A program made the position numbers and the translations under genes. Under the pieces are notes generated by a model. That model did no database searches. It was not told where the DNA came from and saw only the letters and a program-made list of their open reading frames with translations. From Arcobacteraceae bacterium (GTDB lineage Bacteria; Campylobacterota; Campylobacteria; Campylobacterales; Arcobacteraceae), in the NCBI GenBank assembly GCA_023229945.1, contig JALNYH010000015.1:1-47807 (forward strand): a DNA stretch of 47,807 nt, read 5' to 3'. Positions 16,011 to 25,064 of the stretch are shown in pieces. Each line of letters opens with the position of its first letter. Within the stretch, counting starts at the first letter, position 1.

Positions 16011-16640
16011 TTAGCTTTTGATAATTTCATCTATTAAAGTAGTATGTTTGTTGATTGAATTTAAAAGTTCTTTTTGAGTGTCATCTAGTTTTGTATTTGT
16101 TAGCATTTTTAAAGAAGTTTCAATTTCTTTTAGTATACTTGATATACTTTCTTTTTTTATTTCGATTTGATTTACAGATTTTTGAAGTTCAAGTTTGGTA
16201 ATTTGAAGATTTTTATTTGTAAGTGATATTTGTTTATTGTTCATAGCCAAAGTTGCATGGGCTTTGACCATGTTGCCCTGAATATCTTTTTGGTCACTAA
16301 TATCTACCAATATAGAGTATTTTACATCTCTGCCATCAGGCCAACTTATAAGCTCATCGTAAGATTTGAGCCATTTATCATCACTTTCATCAAAAAACTC
16401 ACAAGTATATTTTTCATTTTTTATTTTCTTATCTCTTGCTTGAAGATCCATTACACTACACCAACTACACATTTCTTCTTGACCAAATACTTTTTGCCAA
16501 CAATGTGTCTCTTGTGGTGCATAAAGATTTTCACGCATAAGTTTATTTGCATAAACCACTTCATAAGTTTCAGTATCTACAGCATACGCTCTAAATGGTA
16601 TTACATCAAGTAAAGCTTCAAAAAGTCTATTTTCGTGCAT
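16011..16640 (-). CDS. PAS domain protein with coiled coil, no catalytic output
   Basis: This 209-aa protein has an N-terminal PAS-type sensor (about 1-120) carrying a cysteine cluster C47-x10-C58-x2-C61 (in CWQKVFGQEEMCSWC), then a long coiled coil (about 120-209, KKESISSILKEIETSLKML). No GGDEF, kinase or receiver domain follows. The PAS half is nearly the same as that of the upstream diguanylate cyclase, with the cysteines at the same residue numbers, so the pair arose by tandem duplication. I place the start at ATG 16640, overlapping the upstream TGA by one base (TGATG). It is the last gene of the five-gene operon. It could dimerise with, and titrate or tune, its cyclase paralogue (inference). 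Confidence 0.85.
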   Translation of the reverse strand: MHENRLFEALLDVIPFRAYAVDTETYEVVYANKLMRENLYAPQETHCWQKVFGQEEMCSWCSVMDLQARDKKIKNEKYTCEFFDESDDKWLKSYDELISWPDGRDVKYSILVDISDQKDIQGNMVKAHATLAMNNKQISLTNKNLQITKLELQKSVNQIEIKKESISSILKEIETSLKMLTNTKLDDTQKELLNSINKHTTLIDEIIKS

Positions 16641-17584
16641 CACAGGTTTATACCTCTAAATTTCAGTTTATTTCGACCGCTTGCTTTTGCTTCATAAAGC
16701 ATTTTATCGGCTTTTTCTAGGGCAAGGTCTATATTTTCATTATCTACTTTTTGACTAAAGCCAATGCTTACGGTAAATTTTATCTCTTTTCCATTATTAA
16801 TTATAACAAGATTTTCAACATTTTGTCGTATTTTTTCTAATTTGTTGATTACATTTCGTTCATCATCACTTGTAGTAACTATAGCAAACTCTTCACCACC
16901 GAGACGACCAAAAATATCATCTTCATCAAGGTGTAATAAAACTGCATTTACAAACTCTTTTAAAGCAATATCACCAACTTTGTGACCATAACTATCATTA
17001 AGAACTTTGAAGTTGTCAATATCTAACATTACCGCATATAAAACAAGTTTATTATCACCAAAATCTACATCCCATATATCTTTACATAAGGTGAAGAAGT
17101 TACCTCTATTGTTGATACCAGTTAGATAGTCTTTTGTAGCTAAAAATTCTAGTTTTTCATTGGCAATTTGCAGTTTTTTAGTTTGAATTGCTAGTTTCGT
17201 ATGAGCTTTTATCATAGATGCTTGAATCTCTTTTTGTTCACTTATATCTACACAAATAGTATATTTTACATCTCTACCATCTGGCCATTTTACAAGTTCA
17301 TCATATGCTTGAAGCCATTTATCTGTAGATTCATCAAAAAAATTAGTAATTAATTTTTCACTTTTATATAGTTTGCTTCTTTGTTTTAGCTGATGTATTG
17401 TACACCAACTACATACCTCTTCTTGCCCAAAAACTTTTTTCCAGCAAAACTTTTCACGAGGTGCATACATTTTTTCATACATCATTTTATTGGCATATAC
17501 TACTTCATAAGTATTTATATCAACAGCATAAGTTGCAAAGGGTATTACATCAAGTAATGCTTCAAAAAGTTGATTTTCTTGCAT
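16640..17584 (-). CDS. PAS-GGDEF diguanylate cyclase
   Basis: This 314-aa protein has a PAS sensor with cysteines C47, C58 and C61, a short coiled coil (about 120-148) and a GGDEF domain with DYLTGINNR, DIDNFKVLNDSYGH and the active-site GGEEF at 229-233. It should make c-di-GMP. The inhibitory I-site RxxD five residues before GGEEF is absent (DEDD instead), so product inhibition by the usual route is unlikely. The start is ATG 17584, eight nt after the cheY-like stop. Position in the kinase-CheX-CheY operon suggests that the phosphorelay and the cyclase share an output. The cysteine motif could bind a metal, an Fe-S cluster or heme, or act as a thiol switch. Confidence 0.93.
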   Translation of the reverse strand: MQENQLFEALLDVIPFATYAVDINTYEVVYANKMMYEKMYAPREKFCWKKVFGQEEVCSWCTIHQLKQRSKLYKSEKLITNFFDESTDKWLQAYDELVKWPDGRDVKYTICVDISEQKEIQASMIKAHTKLAIQTKKLQIANEKLEFLATKDYLTGINNRGNFFTLCKDIWDVDFGDNKLVLYAVMLDIDNFKVLNDSYGHKVGDIALKEFVNAVLLHLDEDDIFGRLGGEEFAIVTTSDDERNVINKLEKIRQNVENLVIINNGKEIKFTVSIGFSQKVDNENIDLALEKADKMLYEAKASGRNKLKFRGINL

Positions 17585-17592
17585 TTAAGTCC

Positions 17593-17982
17593 TTATAGCT
17601 CATCATCAGTTTCAATTGCATATTGGATATAAACTTCACCAATAGCAGCTACTAGCTTATCTTCAGTGATAGGTTTTAGCATATACCCTACAGCTCCAGC
17701 TTGAATAGACTTTATCACCATATCTTCTTGCCCGTGAGATGTTACCATTATGATTTTTGCATCGTGATTATCTTTTATGATATGAGTAACCGCTGTTATT
17801 CCATCCATATCTGGCATAGTTATATCCATGGTTACAAGGTCTGGCTTAAACTCATTGAATTTTGCTATGGCTTCAGCACCATTTTGTGCATCACCTACTA
17901 CTTCGTGTCCTAGTTTTTGCAAAATAGTTGTGATTTTTTTTCTTATTATCAATGAATCATCTACAATTAAAACTTTTAACAT
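17593..17982 (-). CDS. CheY-like single-domain response regulator
   Basis: This is a 129-aa receiver domain with nothing else: VDDS (D8, D9), phosphoacceptor D53 in TMDITMPDMDG, the MVTSHG switch region and K in YMLKPITEDKL. Start ATG 17982 has a strong AAGGAGAAA RBS. It lies 11 nt after the CheX gene and eight nt before the cyclase gene. It is the natural phosphate acceptor for the HPt-containing kinase two genes upstream and the natural substrate of the CheX phosphatase. Whether it acts on the flagellar motor or on the cyclase cannot be told from sequence. Confidence 0.94.
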   Translation of the reverse strand: MLKVLIVDDSLIIRKKITTILQKLGHEVVGDAQNGAEAIAKFNEFKPDLVTMDITMPDMDGITAVTHIIKDNHDAKIIMVTSHGQEDMVIKSIQAGAVGYMLKPITEDKLVAAIGEVYIQYAIETDDEL

Positions 17983-17993
17983 ATTATTTCTCC

Positions 17994-18467
17994 TTATTTT
18001 ATACTATCAGCTGTACCAATTGCACTGATACTTAAATTTCCATAGTTAGTCTCAACTTCAACAGAGACTATTTTAGCACTCTTTTGTTTTATCAAATTTG
18101 AAGCATCATTAATAGCAATAGGTGGTGTTATCGTTACCCCTTTGCCACGATTTGGGAAAGTTGGAAGGGAAAGCCCCATGATAGTATTGATAGTCTCACC
18201 TGCAACTGAGTCTTTAATCTCATCAGCTTCAGATGGGTCTATCTCTTCTCCATCCATGAAAAGCTCTACAAGCTTTTGTAAAATCTCTTTATCGTATGAG
18301 ATTACAACCATAATATTAAGCTTGCCACCTACACCAATCATAGATGTATAATCTTTCAATTCCAGTTTGTCTTCACTTAAATTTGAAGATGTTATATCTT
18401 TTATTTCCATCCCCATATCTTCTTGTAAAAAAAGCTTTGTTTGTAGTATCAAAGAATCTAAAATCAT
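17994..18467 (-). CDS. CheX-like CheY-P phosphatase
   Basis: This 157-aa protein has the CheC/CheX/FliY-type phosphatase helix AGETINTIMG, whose E91 and N94 (ExxN) are the residues that attack the aspartyl phosphate in that family, plus a later GKGVTITPPIAI strand typical of CheX. One copy of the helix is seen, as in dimeric CheX. It lies three nt after the kinase gene and 11 nt before the CheY-like gene. It probably terminates signalling of that CheY. Confidence 0.88.
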   Translation of the reverse strand: MILDSLILQTKLFLQEDMGMEIKDITSSNLSEDKLELKDYTSMIGVGGKLNIMVVISYDKEILQKLVELFMDGEEIDPSEADEIKDSVAGETINTIMGLSLPTFPNRGKGVTITPPIAINDASNLIKQKSAKIVSVEVETNYGNLSISAIGTADSIK

Positions 18468-18470
18468 TTT

Positions 18471-20978
18471 TTATCCTTGTTTCAAAGGTATTATAAATTT
18501 TATTGTTGTACCTTCGTTTTCTTTTGTATCTATCTCAACAGTTCCACCAATTGTATCTAATTCAACTTTAACAGCACTCATCCCAACTCCACGACCAGAA
18601 ATATCACTTACTTCATCTTTAGTAGATAGGTTTTGGACAAATATAGATTTTAAAATCTCTTCTTCACTCATATTTGTAGTATCAATTCCAATGGTATTTA
18701 GCTTTGATATTATCTTTTGCTTATCTATCCCTTTTCCATCGTCTTTTATGGATATGCTTAAATATTCATCATCAAAACTAAATGCACAACCAATAAATCC
18801 AATCTCATCTTTGCCAAGCTCAGCTCTGATTTCTGGAATCTCTATGCCGTGGTCTACGGCATTTCTAAATACATGAATCAAACTTTTTACAAAAGGTTTA
18901 AGTTCTTTTGATATTCCAAACTCACGATTACCTTCTATATCAAAATCATATATCTCTTTACCCATTCTTCCAGCTAAATTATACGAAAATTTACCATATG
19001 GTTTTAGTAAATCATATAATTTCTGATTTGAAAAACCTTGGACTTGACACAAAATCTCTTCACATTCAGGTGTAGTTTCACTGTGACTTGACAAAACTTT
19101 TGAGATTTTTTCTTGTAAAGATTCTATATCACTTAGCTCAATTTTCAAGAAATTATGTGAGTTTACAAACTCTTCACCCAAAATCTCTTTGATTGTTTGC
19201 ATAGTAGTATTATAGTTTAGGGCAAAATCGTATTTTTTTAAGAATTCTTTTAAAGTATCATTATTTATGTTTTTATCAAAAGCAAACTCTGATAGAGTAT
19301 TTTCAATATTATGCAAAAACTCCACAATATCACTCATATAAAGCTGAGAAAAACTACCTTTAAATGTGTGTATTGTTCTATATAGTAGCTCAAGGTTTTG
19401 TTTTGGAGATTTAGTGGTATCTATTATAGAGTCAATGTTATACAAAAACTCTCTGTATTCTTTAGTAATATCATAAAAAATATGGATATCACTTACAATC
19501 GCTACTGTCATTTTGAGAGTTTCTTGCTCTTTTTTGACTTTCTTTTCTAGTTTCTTTTGGGATGTTATATTGGTCAGAATCATCATGACATACTCAGAAT
19601 CAAGTATTTTATACTCTAGCTTGATAGCTTTTTTGTTGAGAATTATACTTTGAGGAAGCAGTGATATATAAGAATTTCTTTTTATTTGATTTTGTTCATT
19701 TATAGCTAAATTTATTGTATTTTTGAAGAATACTTTTGTTTTTGTATCATGAAGTAATAAATCTGCAATATCTTGTTTTGCTATTAGGTTGCCAAGAAGT
19801 TTTTCACACTCTATAGAGTATTGCTCATCTATCTTAAAACTTTTATCAAAAGTCAAAAACCCTTGCCCCGCATTATCAAGTAAAATTGATATTTTTTGAC
19901 TTGTTTGTTCTATTTGTTTGTTTAATCCAGATAGTTTTCTATTCCAAAAATATAATGCTACCAAAAGAATAAATAATCCAATACCAACTTTGATAACCAA
20001 AGAATAATCAATTTTAGGTCCAGTATATATAGCGTTTGGATATATCAAATCAGCAAAATCAACTGTTGATTTTGAAAGGTCAAGGAGTTGATAAGTTTGA
20101 GCGATTTGAGCTATTATTTCAGGCTTGAATTTACCAAATTCACTATTTTCTACAAAAGCTAGTTTTTTTAGTTCATTTGCTTCAAATATCAAATGTTCTA
20201 AAGTTTTGTTTTGAGAGTTATATTTGTCATATATTATTTTTGCAGTTTGTTCTACATTATTAAATGCAAATTCCCATCCTTTTAGTGTAGCTTCGTAAAA
20301 TTTATCTATTACTTTTGGATTATTTATGGCAAATTCTTTTGAGGTAAATAAAATATCACTATAAAACTCAAACCCATAATCAGCTGGGTCAAATATAGTA
20401 TATTCAATCCCTTTTTCTTTGAGATAAAATGTTTCATTAGATAGATATGTAGTCATCACATCAGCATTTCCATTAGTTATATCAAAAACATCAAAAGTAT
20501 GAGGGATTGAGATATAGTCACTATGGTAGATATTATTAATTTTGAGCATTGCATTTAGTGATGCCATTGCTACTTGGTTTGGTGTAACCATAATTTTCTT
20601 ATTTTTCAAATCTTGCAAAGTTTTGATATCATCTCTTTTTTGACTCATTAGGACAAAAGGAGATTTTTGATAAGTAGCTATAAGCAAGTAAACATCTTTT
20701 CCATTCATCTTATCAAGTACAACTGAAGCACTTTCTACCCCAAAATCACTTTTGCCATTTATTACTTCATCGGTGATATTTGTACCAAACTGATACTCTT
20801 TTATCTCTACATCAAGCCCAGCATCTTCGTAAAAGCCTTTTTCTTTTGCTATATAAAAACCAGCAAATTCGAATTGATGTTTCCATAAAAGCTGAACAGA
20901 TATATTTTGAAGATTTTTATTATTATTTGCAAATAAAAAAACTTGAAATATCAAAAAAGTAAATATTATTTTTGTCAT
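18471..20978 (-). CDS. CheA-like kinase with NMT1/THI5-type periplasmic sensor
   Basis: This 835-aa membrane kinase has a signal peptide (about 1-17), then a periplasmic NMT1/THI5/SsuA-type solute-binding domain (about 25-315; HQFEFAGFYIAKEKGFYEDA), which in relatives binds pyrimidine or small organic ligands. A membrane helix lies at about 325-345 and a PAS-like region at about 360-475. An HPt domain follows with phosphoacceptor H537 in TIHTFKGSF. The CheA-type ATPase has HVFRNAVDHG at 702-711, DDGKGID at about 746 and GRGVGMSAVK at about 795. There is no CheW-like P5 domain and no DHp domain. It therefore reads its own ligand rather than a chemoreceptor array. It is the first gene of the operon with CheX, CheY and two PAS genes. 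A TATAAT box at 21000-21005 (minus strand) may be its promoter. Confidence 0.92.
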   Translation of the reverse strand: MTKIIFTFLIFQVFLFANNNKNLQNISVQLLWKHQFEFAGFYIAKEKGFYEDAGLDVEIKEYQFGTNITDEVINGKSDFGVESASVVLDKMNGKDVYLLIATYQKSPFVLMSQKRDDIKTLQDLKNKKIMVTPNQVAMASLNAMLKINNIYHSDYISIPHTFDVFDITNGNADVMTTYLSNETFYLKEKGIEYTIFDPADYGFEFYSDILFTSKEFAINNPKVIDKFYEATLKGWEFAFNNVEQTAKIIYDKYNSQNKTLEHLIFEANELKKLAFVENSEFGKFKPEIIAQIAQTYQLLDLSKSTVDFADLIYPNAIYTGPKIDYSLVIKVGIGLFILLVALYFWNRKLSGLNKQIEQTSQKISILLDNAGQGFLTFDKSFKIDEQYSIECEKLLGNLIAKQDIADLLLHDTKTKVFFKNTINLAINEQNQIKRNSYISLLPQSIILNKKAIKLEYKILDSEYVMMILTNITSQKKLEKKVKKEQETLKMTVAIVSDIHIFYDITKEYREFLYNIDSIIDTTKSPKQNLELLYRTIHTFKGSFSQLYMSDIVEFLHNIENTLSEFAFDKNINNDTLKEFLKKYDFALNYNTTMQTIKEILGEEFVNSHNFLKIELSDIESLQEKISKVLSSHSETTPECEEILCQVQGFSNQKLYDLLKPYGKFSYNLAGRMGKEIYDFDIEGNREFGISKELKPFVKSLIHVFRNAVDHGIEIPEIRAELGKDEIGFIGCAFSFDDEYLSISIKDDGKGIDKQKIISKLNTIGIDTTNMSEEEILKSIFVQNLSTKDEVSDISGRGVGMSAVKVELDTIGGTVEIDTKENEGTTIKFIIPLKQG

Positions 20979-20999
20979 TTAAACCCTTGTAAGAAAGTT

Positions 21000-21005
21000 A
21001 TTATA
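21000..21005 (-). promoter_or_regulatory. Candidate -10 box of the sensor kinase operon
   Basis: On the minus strand TATAAT lies 21 nt upstream of the kinase ATG (20978), with AAGGG between them as RBS. No clear -35 is seen. The gap to the upstream methyltransferase gene is only 79 nt, so read-through is also possible. Confidence 0.4.
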
Positions 21006-21057
21006 ATTTTAACGAAATATAAATAAGATTAAGTTAAAATGGTTTAAAGTAGATATA

Positions 21058-21744
21058 TTATTTTTTACAAATATAAATATTTTTATCAGCTTTTGTTTGT
21101 CCATGAAGTTTGAATTCTAAAATTTGCTCTATTTTAAAACCTATTTTTTTTAGTATCTTTTTTAATGTATCTTTTGTGTGATAGTATTGGATAATTGTAT
21201 CTTGTTCTTTTTCATATAAATCACCTGTTTTTGAAAACATAGTAATATTAGTTTTTAATATACTATTTTCAAAATAAGCATCAATACTTACAAAAATATT
21301 ATCTTTATCAATCACAAGAGAACCTTGTGCAACATCTTCAAATCCAAATAATGTATTTGTATCAAATACTAAATATCCATCATTATTCAATCTATCATAA
21401 CTTTCTTCTAAAAAACTCTCTAATTTATCAGTTGGTATATAATTGATGACATCAAAAATTGCTGTTTGCATATCAAATTTTTCATCAATATCAGCCAATT
21501 CACACGCTCGTACATTTAAGTTTTTTGATTTTGCGATATTGATTTGATTTTGACTTAAATCTATTCCTAAAGTTTTGATATTAATATCTAGTTTTGTCAA
21601 AAACTCACCTTGACCACAACCTATATCTAATAAAGATTTTGGTTGTATTTCATCTACTATATCACAAAAACTATTGTGTAAGTATTCAACTTCTTCTTCA
21701 AAATCAAGATATTGTTCTATCTTTGCATATAATTCCAAGCCCAT
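21058..21744 (-). CDS. Class I SAM-dependent methyltransferase
   Basis: This 228-aa protein has the Rossmann motif I SLLDIGCGQGEFL (about 37-49), GIDLSQNQINIAK as motif II and FDVINYIP as the post-motif region. The substrate cannot be named; the layout resembles small-molecule or biosynthetic methyltransferases rather than DNA enzymes, as no NPPY or PC motif is seen. Its ATG overlaps the hisG TAA by one base (TAATG), so it is the last coupled gene of the yfgM-bamB-unknown-coaX-hisG cluster. Confidence 0.87.
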   Translation of the reverse strand: MGLELYAKIEQYLDFEEEVEYLHNSFCDIVDEIQPKSLLDIGCGQGEFLTKLDINIKTLGIDLSQNQINIAKSKNLNVRACELADIDEKFDMQTAIFDVINYIPTDKLESFLEESYDRLNNDGYLVFDTNTLFGFEDVAQGSLVIDKDNIFVSIDAYFENSILKTNITMFSKTGDLYEKEQDTIIQYYHTKDTLKKILKKIGFKIEQILEFKLHGQTKADKNIYICKK

Positions 21745-22352
21745 TATATATACTTCTTTATCTCATTTTTTAGTTGCATTATTGCCTCTTTTTTGAGGTA
21801 ATAAGAATTCTTATTTGCTATTAGATGTGCTGATGTTTCCATTATAGTTTCACCAACTTTTAGTCCATTTTGCTTCATAGTTGCACCAGTTTCTACAATA
21901 TCTACGATACAATCACTAAGTCCTACAATAGGAGCTAGTTCTATAGAACCATAAAGTTTGATTATTTCTACTGCCATAGCTTTTTGTTCAAAATATTTTT
22001 TTGCTATTTTTTCATGTTTTGTAGCAACTTTGATTTCGCTTTTTGTCCAGTCAATCTCATCATCAGCCATTAGTCCAATTGCTACTTTACATTTGCCAAT
22101 TTTTAAATCAAGTAGTTTTACTAAATCATACTCTTTTTCTTCTAGTACATCAAGTCCAACCACACCCAAATCTGCACTTCCATATTGTACATAAGTTGGT
22201 ACATCTTGATTTCTGACACTCAAAAATTTAAAACCACTTTTTTCTAATATCAACTTTCTATCTTCAAAGATAAACTTTTCACCAAAAGCTTTTTCAAAAA
22301 TATCCAATGTCTCATCAGCAATTCTACCTTTTGGCAAGGCTATAGTTATCAT
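21744..22352 (-). CDS. hisG: ATP phosphoribosyltransferase, short form
   Basis: HisG joins ATP and PRPP in the first step of histidine synthesis. The 202-aa protein is the short form (HisG_S), with ALPKGRI at the N-terminus, YGSADLGVVGLDVLEE, and VGLSDCIVDIVETGATMKQNGL near the PRPP site. The short form lacks the C-terminal regulatory domain and normally needs HisZ for activity and feedback control; hisZ is not in the window. It overlaps the coaX stop as ATGA and the methyltransferase start by one base, and is separated from other his genes. Confidence 0.95.
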   Translation of the reverse strand: MITIALPKGRIADETLDIFEKAFGEKFIFEDRKLILEKSGFKFLSVRNQDVPTYVQYGSADLGVVGLDVLEEKEYDLVKLLDLKIGKCKVAIGLMADDEIDWTKSEIKVATKHEKIAKKYFEQKAMAVEIIKLYGSIELAPIVGLSDCIVDIVETGATMKQNGLKVGETIMETSAHLIANKNSYYLKKEAIMQLKNEIKKYI

Positions 22353-22975
22353 GTATGTTCCTTTACAATTTTTTGCATAGCTTGAAAAATAAGATTTTTA
22401 TTATATGTGCTATGATGTATATATTTACTTACTATTTCGCCATCTCCACCAGTTACAATAATATTATTTGCAGTTTTGGCACTGTTTTGTAGTGGCAAAA
22501 ATATAGAGTTAAAAACTCCATAATTGATAGCATCTTTTGTATTTAGTGGAAGTCCAACTAAGTCTTGAATACTTAGTTCAACATCTAGTTTTGGTGAAAT
22601 AGTTTTGTATAGATTGTGAATTGATTTTATTCCTGGAAGTATGTATCCACCAATATGTCTTCCATTTTCCATTAAGTCTACCGTGATAGCACTTCCTGCA
22701 TCTATGATAAGTCCATTTTGAATGAAATTACAAGTAACTGCTCTATCAATCCCTAGCCCTTTGTAGCTAGTATCAAAGTTGATAAATTTTGCTAAGTTTA
22801 TAGCATTTGAATATTTACTTTTTAATTTATGAGTACCCATATCATTGACACTTATAAAATACAACTCTTTATCATCATCAAATTCTGGAAGATAGTTTGA
22901 ATTTATATCCAATTTGATAGTATGATTATCATAAAAAAAATCAAAAGTACTATTACCAATATCACATAAAATCAT
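22349..22975 (-). CDS. coaX: Type III pantothenate kinase
   Basis: CoaX phosphorylates pantothenate at the start of CoA synthesis. The 208-aa protein has DIGNST at the N-terminus (phosphate loop), GLGIDRAVTC, the LIIDAGSAITVDLM motif, GGYILPGI and VTGGDGE: the conserved order of the type III family. Length is at the short end (usual 210-260). Start ATG 22975 overlaps the preceding unknown gene by 14 nt, and the stop overlaps hisG as ATGA. With panB at 3214, two steps of the pantothenate/CoA route lie in the window but in separate operons. Confidence 0.93.
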   Translation of the reverse strand: MILCDIGNSTFDFFYDNHTIKLDINSNYLPEFDDDKELYFISVNDMGTHKLKSKYSNAINLAKFINFDTSYKGLGIDRAVTCNFIQNGLIIDAGSAITVDLMENGRHIGGYILPGIKSIHNLYKTISPKLDVELSIQDLVGLPLNTKDAINYGVFNSIFLPLQNSAKTANNIIVTGGDGEIVSKYIHHSTYNKNLIFQAMQKIVKEHT

Positions 22976-23294
22976 TGATTACCCTCCATTTTAAAACTTC
23001 TAAAGTTGCTTTTGCCTTTGAGCATATTGGTGATGAATGAAAGAAAACTTTTTCTTTAAAATTATGCCCTTTTTGGGATATAATTTGATTTGACAACTCA
23101 ATCATCTCTAAAGCATTTTTTTGAATAAATCGACTTTTGCTATCATTTAAAAAAACAATCCAATAAGCTGACTTTAAATCAGTTCCTTCATAAATAGTAA
23201 GTTTTTTTCTACTCCCAAAATCTCTTGGATGTAATTGATTTAATTTCTTAAAATGAAAATTCTTACTATTCAAAAATTCAACAAACTCTTTCAA
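22962..23294 (-). CDS. Small conserved-looking unknown protein
   Basis: A 110-aa soluble basic protein with no signal peptide or membrane helix; I do not recognise the family. Noticeable segments are LHPRDFGSRKKLTIYEG, AYWIVFLNDSKSRFIQK and FFHSSPICSKAKATLEVLKW. The start is probably TTG 23294; the RBS is weak and the upstream bamB-like stop is only two nt away, so coupling is likely. It overlaps coaX by 14 nt. Its fixed place between bamB and coaX is the only clue to its role. Confidence 0.75.
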   Translation of the reverse strand: MKEFVEFLNSKNFHFKKLNQLHPRDFGSRKKLTIYEGTDLKSAYWIVFLNDSKSRFIQKNALEMIELSNQIISQKGHNFKEKVFFHSSPICSKAKATLEVLKWRVINDFM

Positions 23295-23296
23295 AA

Positions 23297-24283
23297 CTAC
23301 TCTAACTCAATATATCTATCACCAAAGTATATTTTATCACCTGTAATGATAAATTTTTCTTCTGCATCAAACGATAAATTTAAAACAGATGAGTTTTTTA
23401 AATCCATATCCATTTTTATAATATATCCAGTAGATTCAACCGCATACACATGATTTTCTCCAAATCCCAATCCAAATATTTTTCCAAATGTAAATTTCTT
23501 GTTATTGTATGGTTTTAGTTTGTTATCCATAACAAAAATTTGTCCATCAATAGTAGCTACGAAAATTTTATTATCTTTTGTCGCGATATCTTTTATCTCA
23601 AAAGTTTGTGAGTAGAGATTTGCCCCAATTGATAACATCGTGTTATTTGTAGCAGCAATTAACTGCTCATCAACTACATCGAAAAATGTAATATTTTTAA
23701 ATTGTTTATTTGAAGCATCAACAATAATTTCTCTTAATATATTACGATTTTCTATAGAATACACTACAACTTTACCAGTTAATGTCGGGAAAAGTATCAA
23801 TTCTGACATAAAAACAGGGTTTGTTACTTTTGTATCATTGCCATATGATTCTCCAATGTATTCTTTGAAAATAGTTTTTTTATTTGCAATATCATATACA
23901 GCTATAGAATTGTCAATATACACAACAGCCAATATATCTTTATCTACTGAAGCAGATATTACAATATTATCTAAAGGTATAATATGTTCATTAATCGCTA
24001 TATTATTTGATAGATCAGCACTGATGATATTGTTATCTATTTTATTAATGAATAAAAATCCTTGACCAGCTTTGTTTGGAAAAATCCCATCTTTTGTAAT
24101 AAATGTATTGTTTGATAGTGTCGCACCATCTTTATTAAAATCAATGATTTCTCCACCAATAGTCCCACTTTTAGCTTTGTAGCTACCATCTACAGTCTCT
24201 GGTTCAAAATATTTTTTACTACTGCAACCACCGACTAGAGAGACTATTATAAGTACTAAGATTAAATTTAAAAAATGTTTCAT
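23297..24283 (-). CDS. BamB-like beta-propeller lipoprotein
   Basis: This 328-aa lipoprotein has lipobox VGGC (cleavage before about C20) followed by SSKK. The rest is repeated four-stranded blades (IDNSIAVYDIANKKTIF, LTGKVVVYSIENRNILRE, IDGQIFVMDNKLKPY, STGYIIKMDMDLKNSSV), the form of PQQ/BamB propellers. It is shorter and more divergent than the roughly 390-aa BamB of enteric bacteria. The upstream neighbour is yfgM-like, as in E. coli where yfgM precedes bamB. Probably an accessory of outer-membrane protein assembly together with BamD (9433). Confidence 0.78.
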   Translation of the reverse strand: MKHFLNLILVLIIVSLVGGCSSKKYFEPETVDGSYKAKSGTIGGEIIDFNKDGATLSNNTFITKDGIFPNKAGQGFLFINKIDNNIISADLSNNIAINEHIIPLDNIVISASVDKDILAVVYIDNSIAVYDIANKKTIFKEYIGESYGNDTKVTNPVFMSELILFPTLTGKVVVYSIENRNILREIIVDASNKQFKNITFFDVVDEQLIAATNNTMLSIGANLYSQTFEIKDIATKDNKIFVATIDGQIFVMDNKLKPYNNKKFTFGKIFGLGFGENHVYAVESTGYIIKMDMDLKNSSVLNLSFDAEEKFIITGDKIYFGDRYIELE

Positions 24284-24295
24284 GTAACCAACTTT

Positions 24296-24871
24296 CTATT
24301 TTGATTTTGTAGCTATATAATGTGAAAGTAAATCAGCTAAATCACTAACTGAACTTTCTTGAGGTAGCATTTGTAAAGTTTCTTTTGCAGATACGATATT
24401 ATCGCTTTTTGCTTCTAATAAAGCTTTGAATACTATAGCATAATCTTTTAATAAAAAGCTACTACTACTTATGACATTATTCAAGCCATTTGTATCATCT
24501 TCTTTTATAGATTTTTGAAATAGTGCGATTTCTCTAAAAACAGTTATTTCAGGTACATAAGAGTCATCTTTGATATACATAGCTATTTCATAAAGATTTT
24601 TATTTTTGTCTTTTAATACTTCTAATGCTACAGCATCATTATTGTTTGCTAAGAATTTATTAAAGGCCAAGTTTGCGGTAACTTTATTTTGCTCTTCAAT
24701 ATAGTTAAATCCAATCATAGCTATGATAATCACAACTACACCAATTGCTCCATTAATAATTGTTTTTTTATACTTTTTGTATATTTTTTCAGCTTTGACA
24801 AAATTTTCAATAAACTTCTCTTGAGCAGTAAGCTCTGTTTTCATATAGTCAAGATTTTCTTTTAAACTCAT
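24296..24871 (-). CDS. YfgM-like single-pass membrane protein
   Basis: This 191-aa protein has a cytoplasmic N-terminus of about 40 residues, one membrane helix (about 39-55, GAIGVVVIIIAMIGFNYI) and a periplasmic helical TPR-like domain. The organisation and its place directly before bamB fit YfgM, a periplasmic chaperone-network partner of the Sec translocon and PpiD in E. coli. Start ATG 24871 with AAAGG upstream. It is the first gene of the minus-strand cluster down to the methyltransferase at 21058, and is divergent from ctpA over 193 nt. Confidence 0.75.
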   Translation of the reverse strand: MSLKENLDYMKTELTAQEKFIENFVKAEKIYKKYKKTIINGAIGVVVIIIAMIGFNYIEEQNKVTANLAFNKFLANNNDAVALEVLKDKNKNLYEIAMYIKDDSYVPEITVFREIALFQKSIKEDDTNGLNNVISSSSFLLKDYAIVFKALLEAKSDNIVSAKETLQMLPQESSVSDLADLLSHYIATKSK

Positions 24872-25064
24872 TTGTTATAACCTTTTTAGATAACTTTTTG
24901 GGATATGATACTAAAAAAGTGTTTAAATTAAGCAAAAATTACAAATATTTTTCTTAAAAAATTATACACCACTACTATAGTATTATTAGAGATTTGCTTT
25001 ATACTTCTCTTAAGTAAAATTTGAGTATCATACAAAAAAATTAAACTCTATAGAGGAATCTTTT

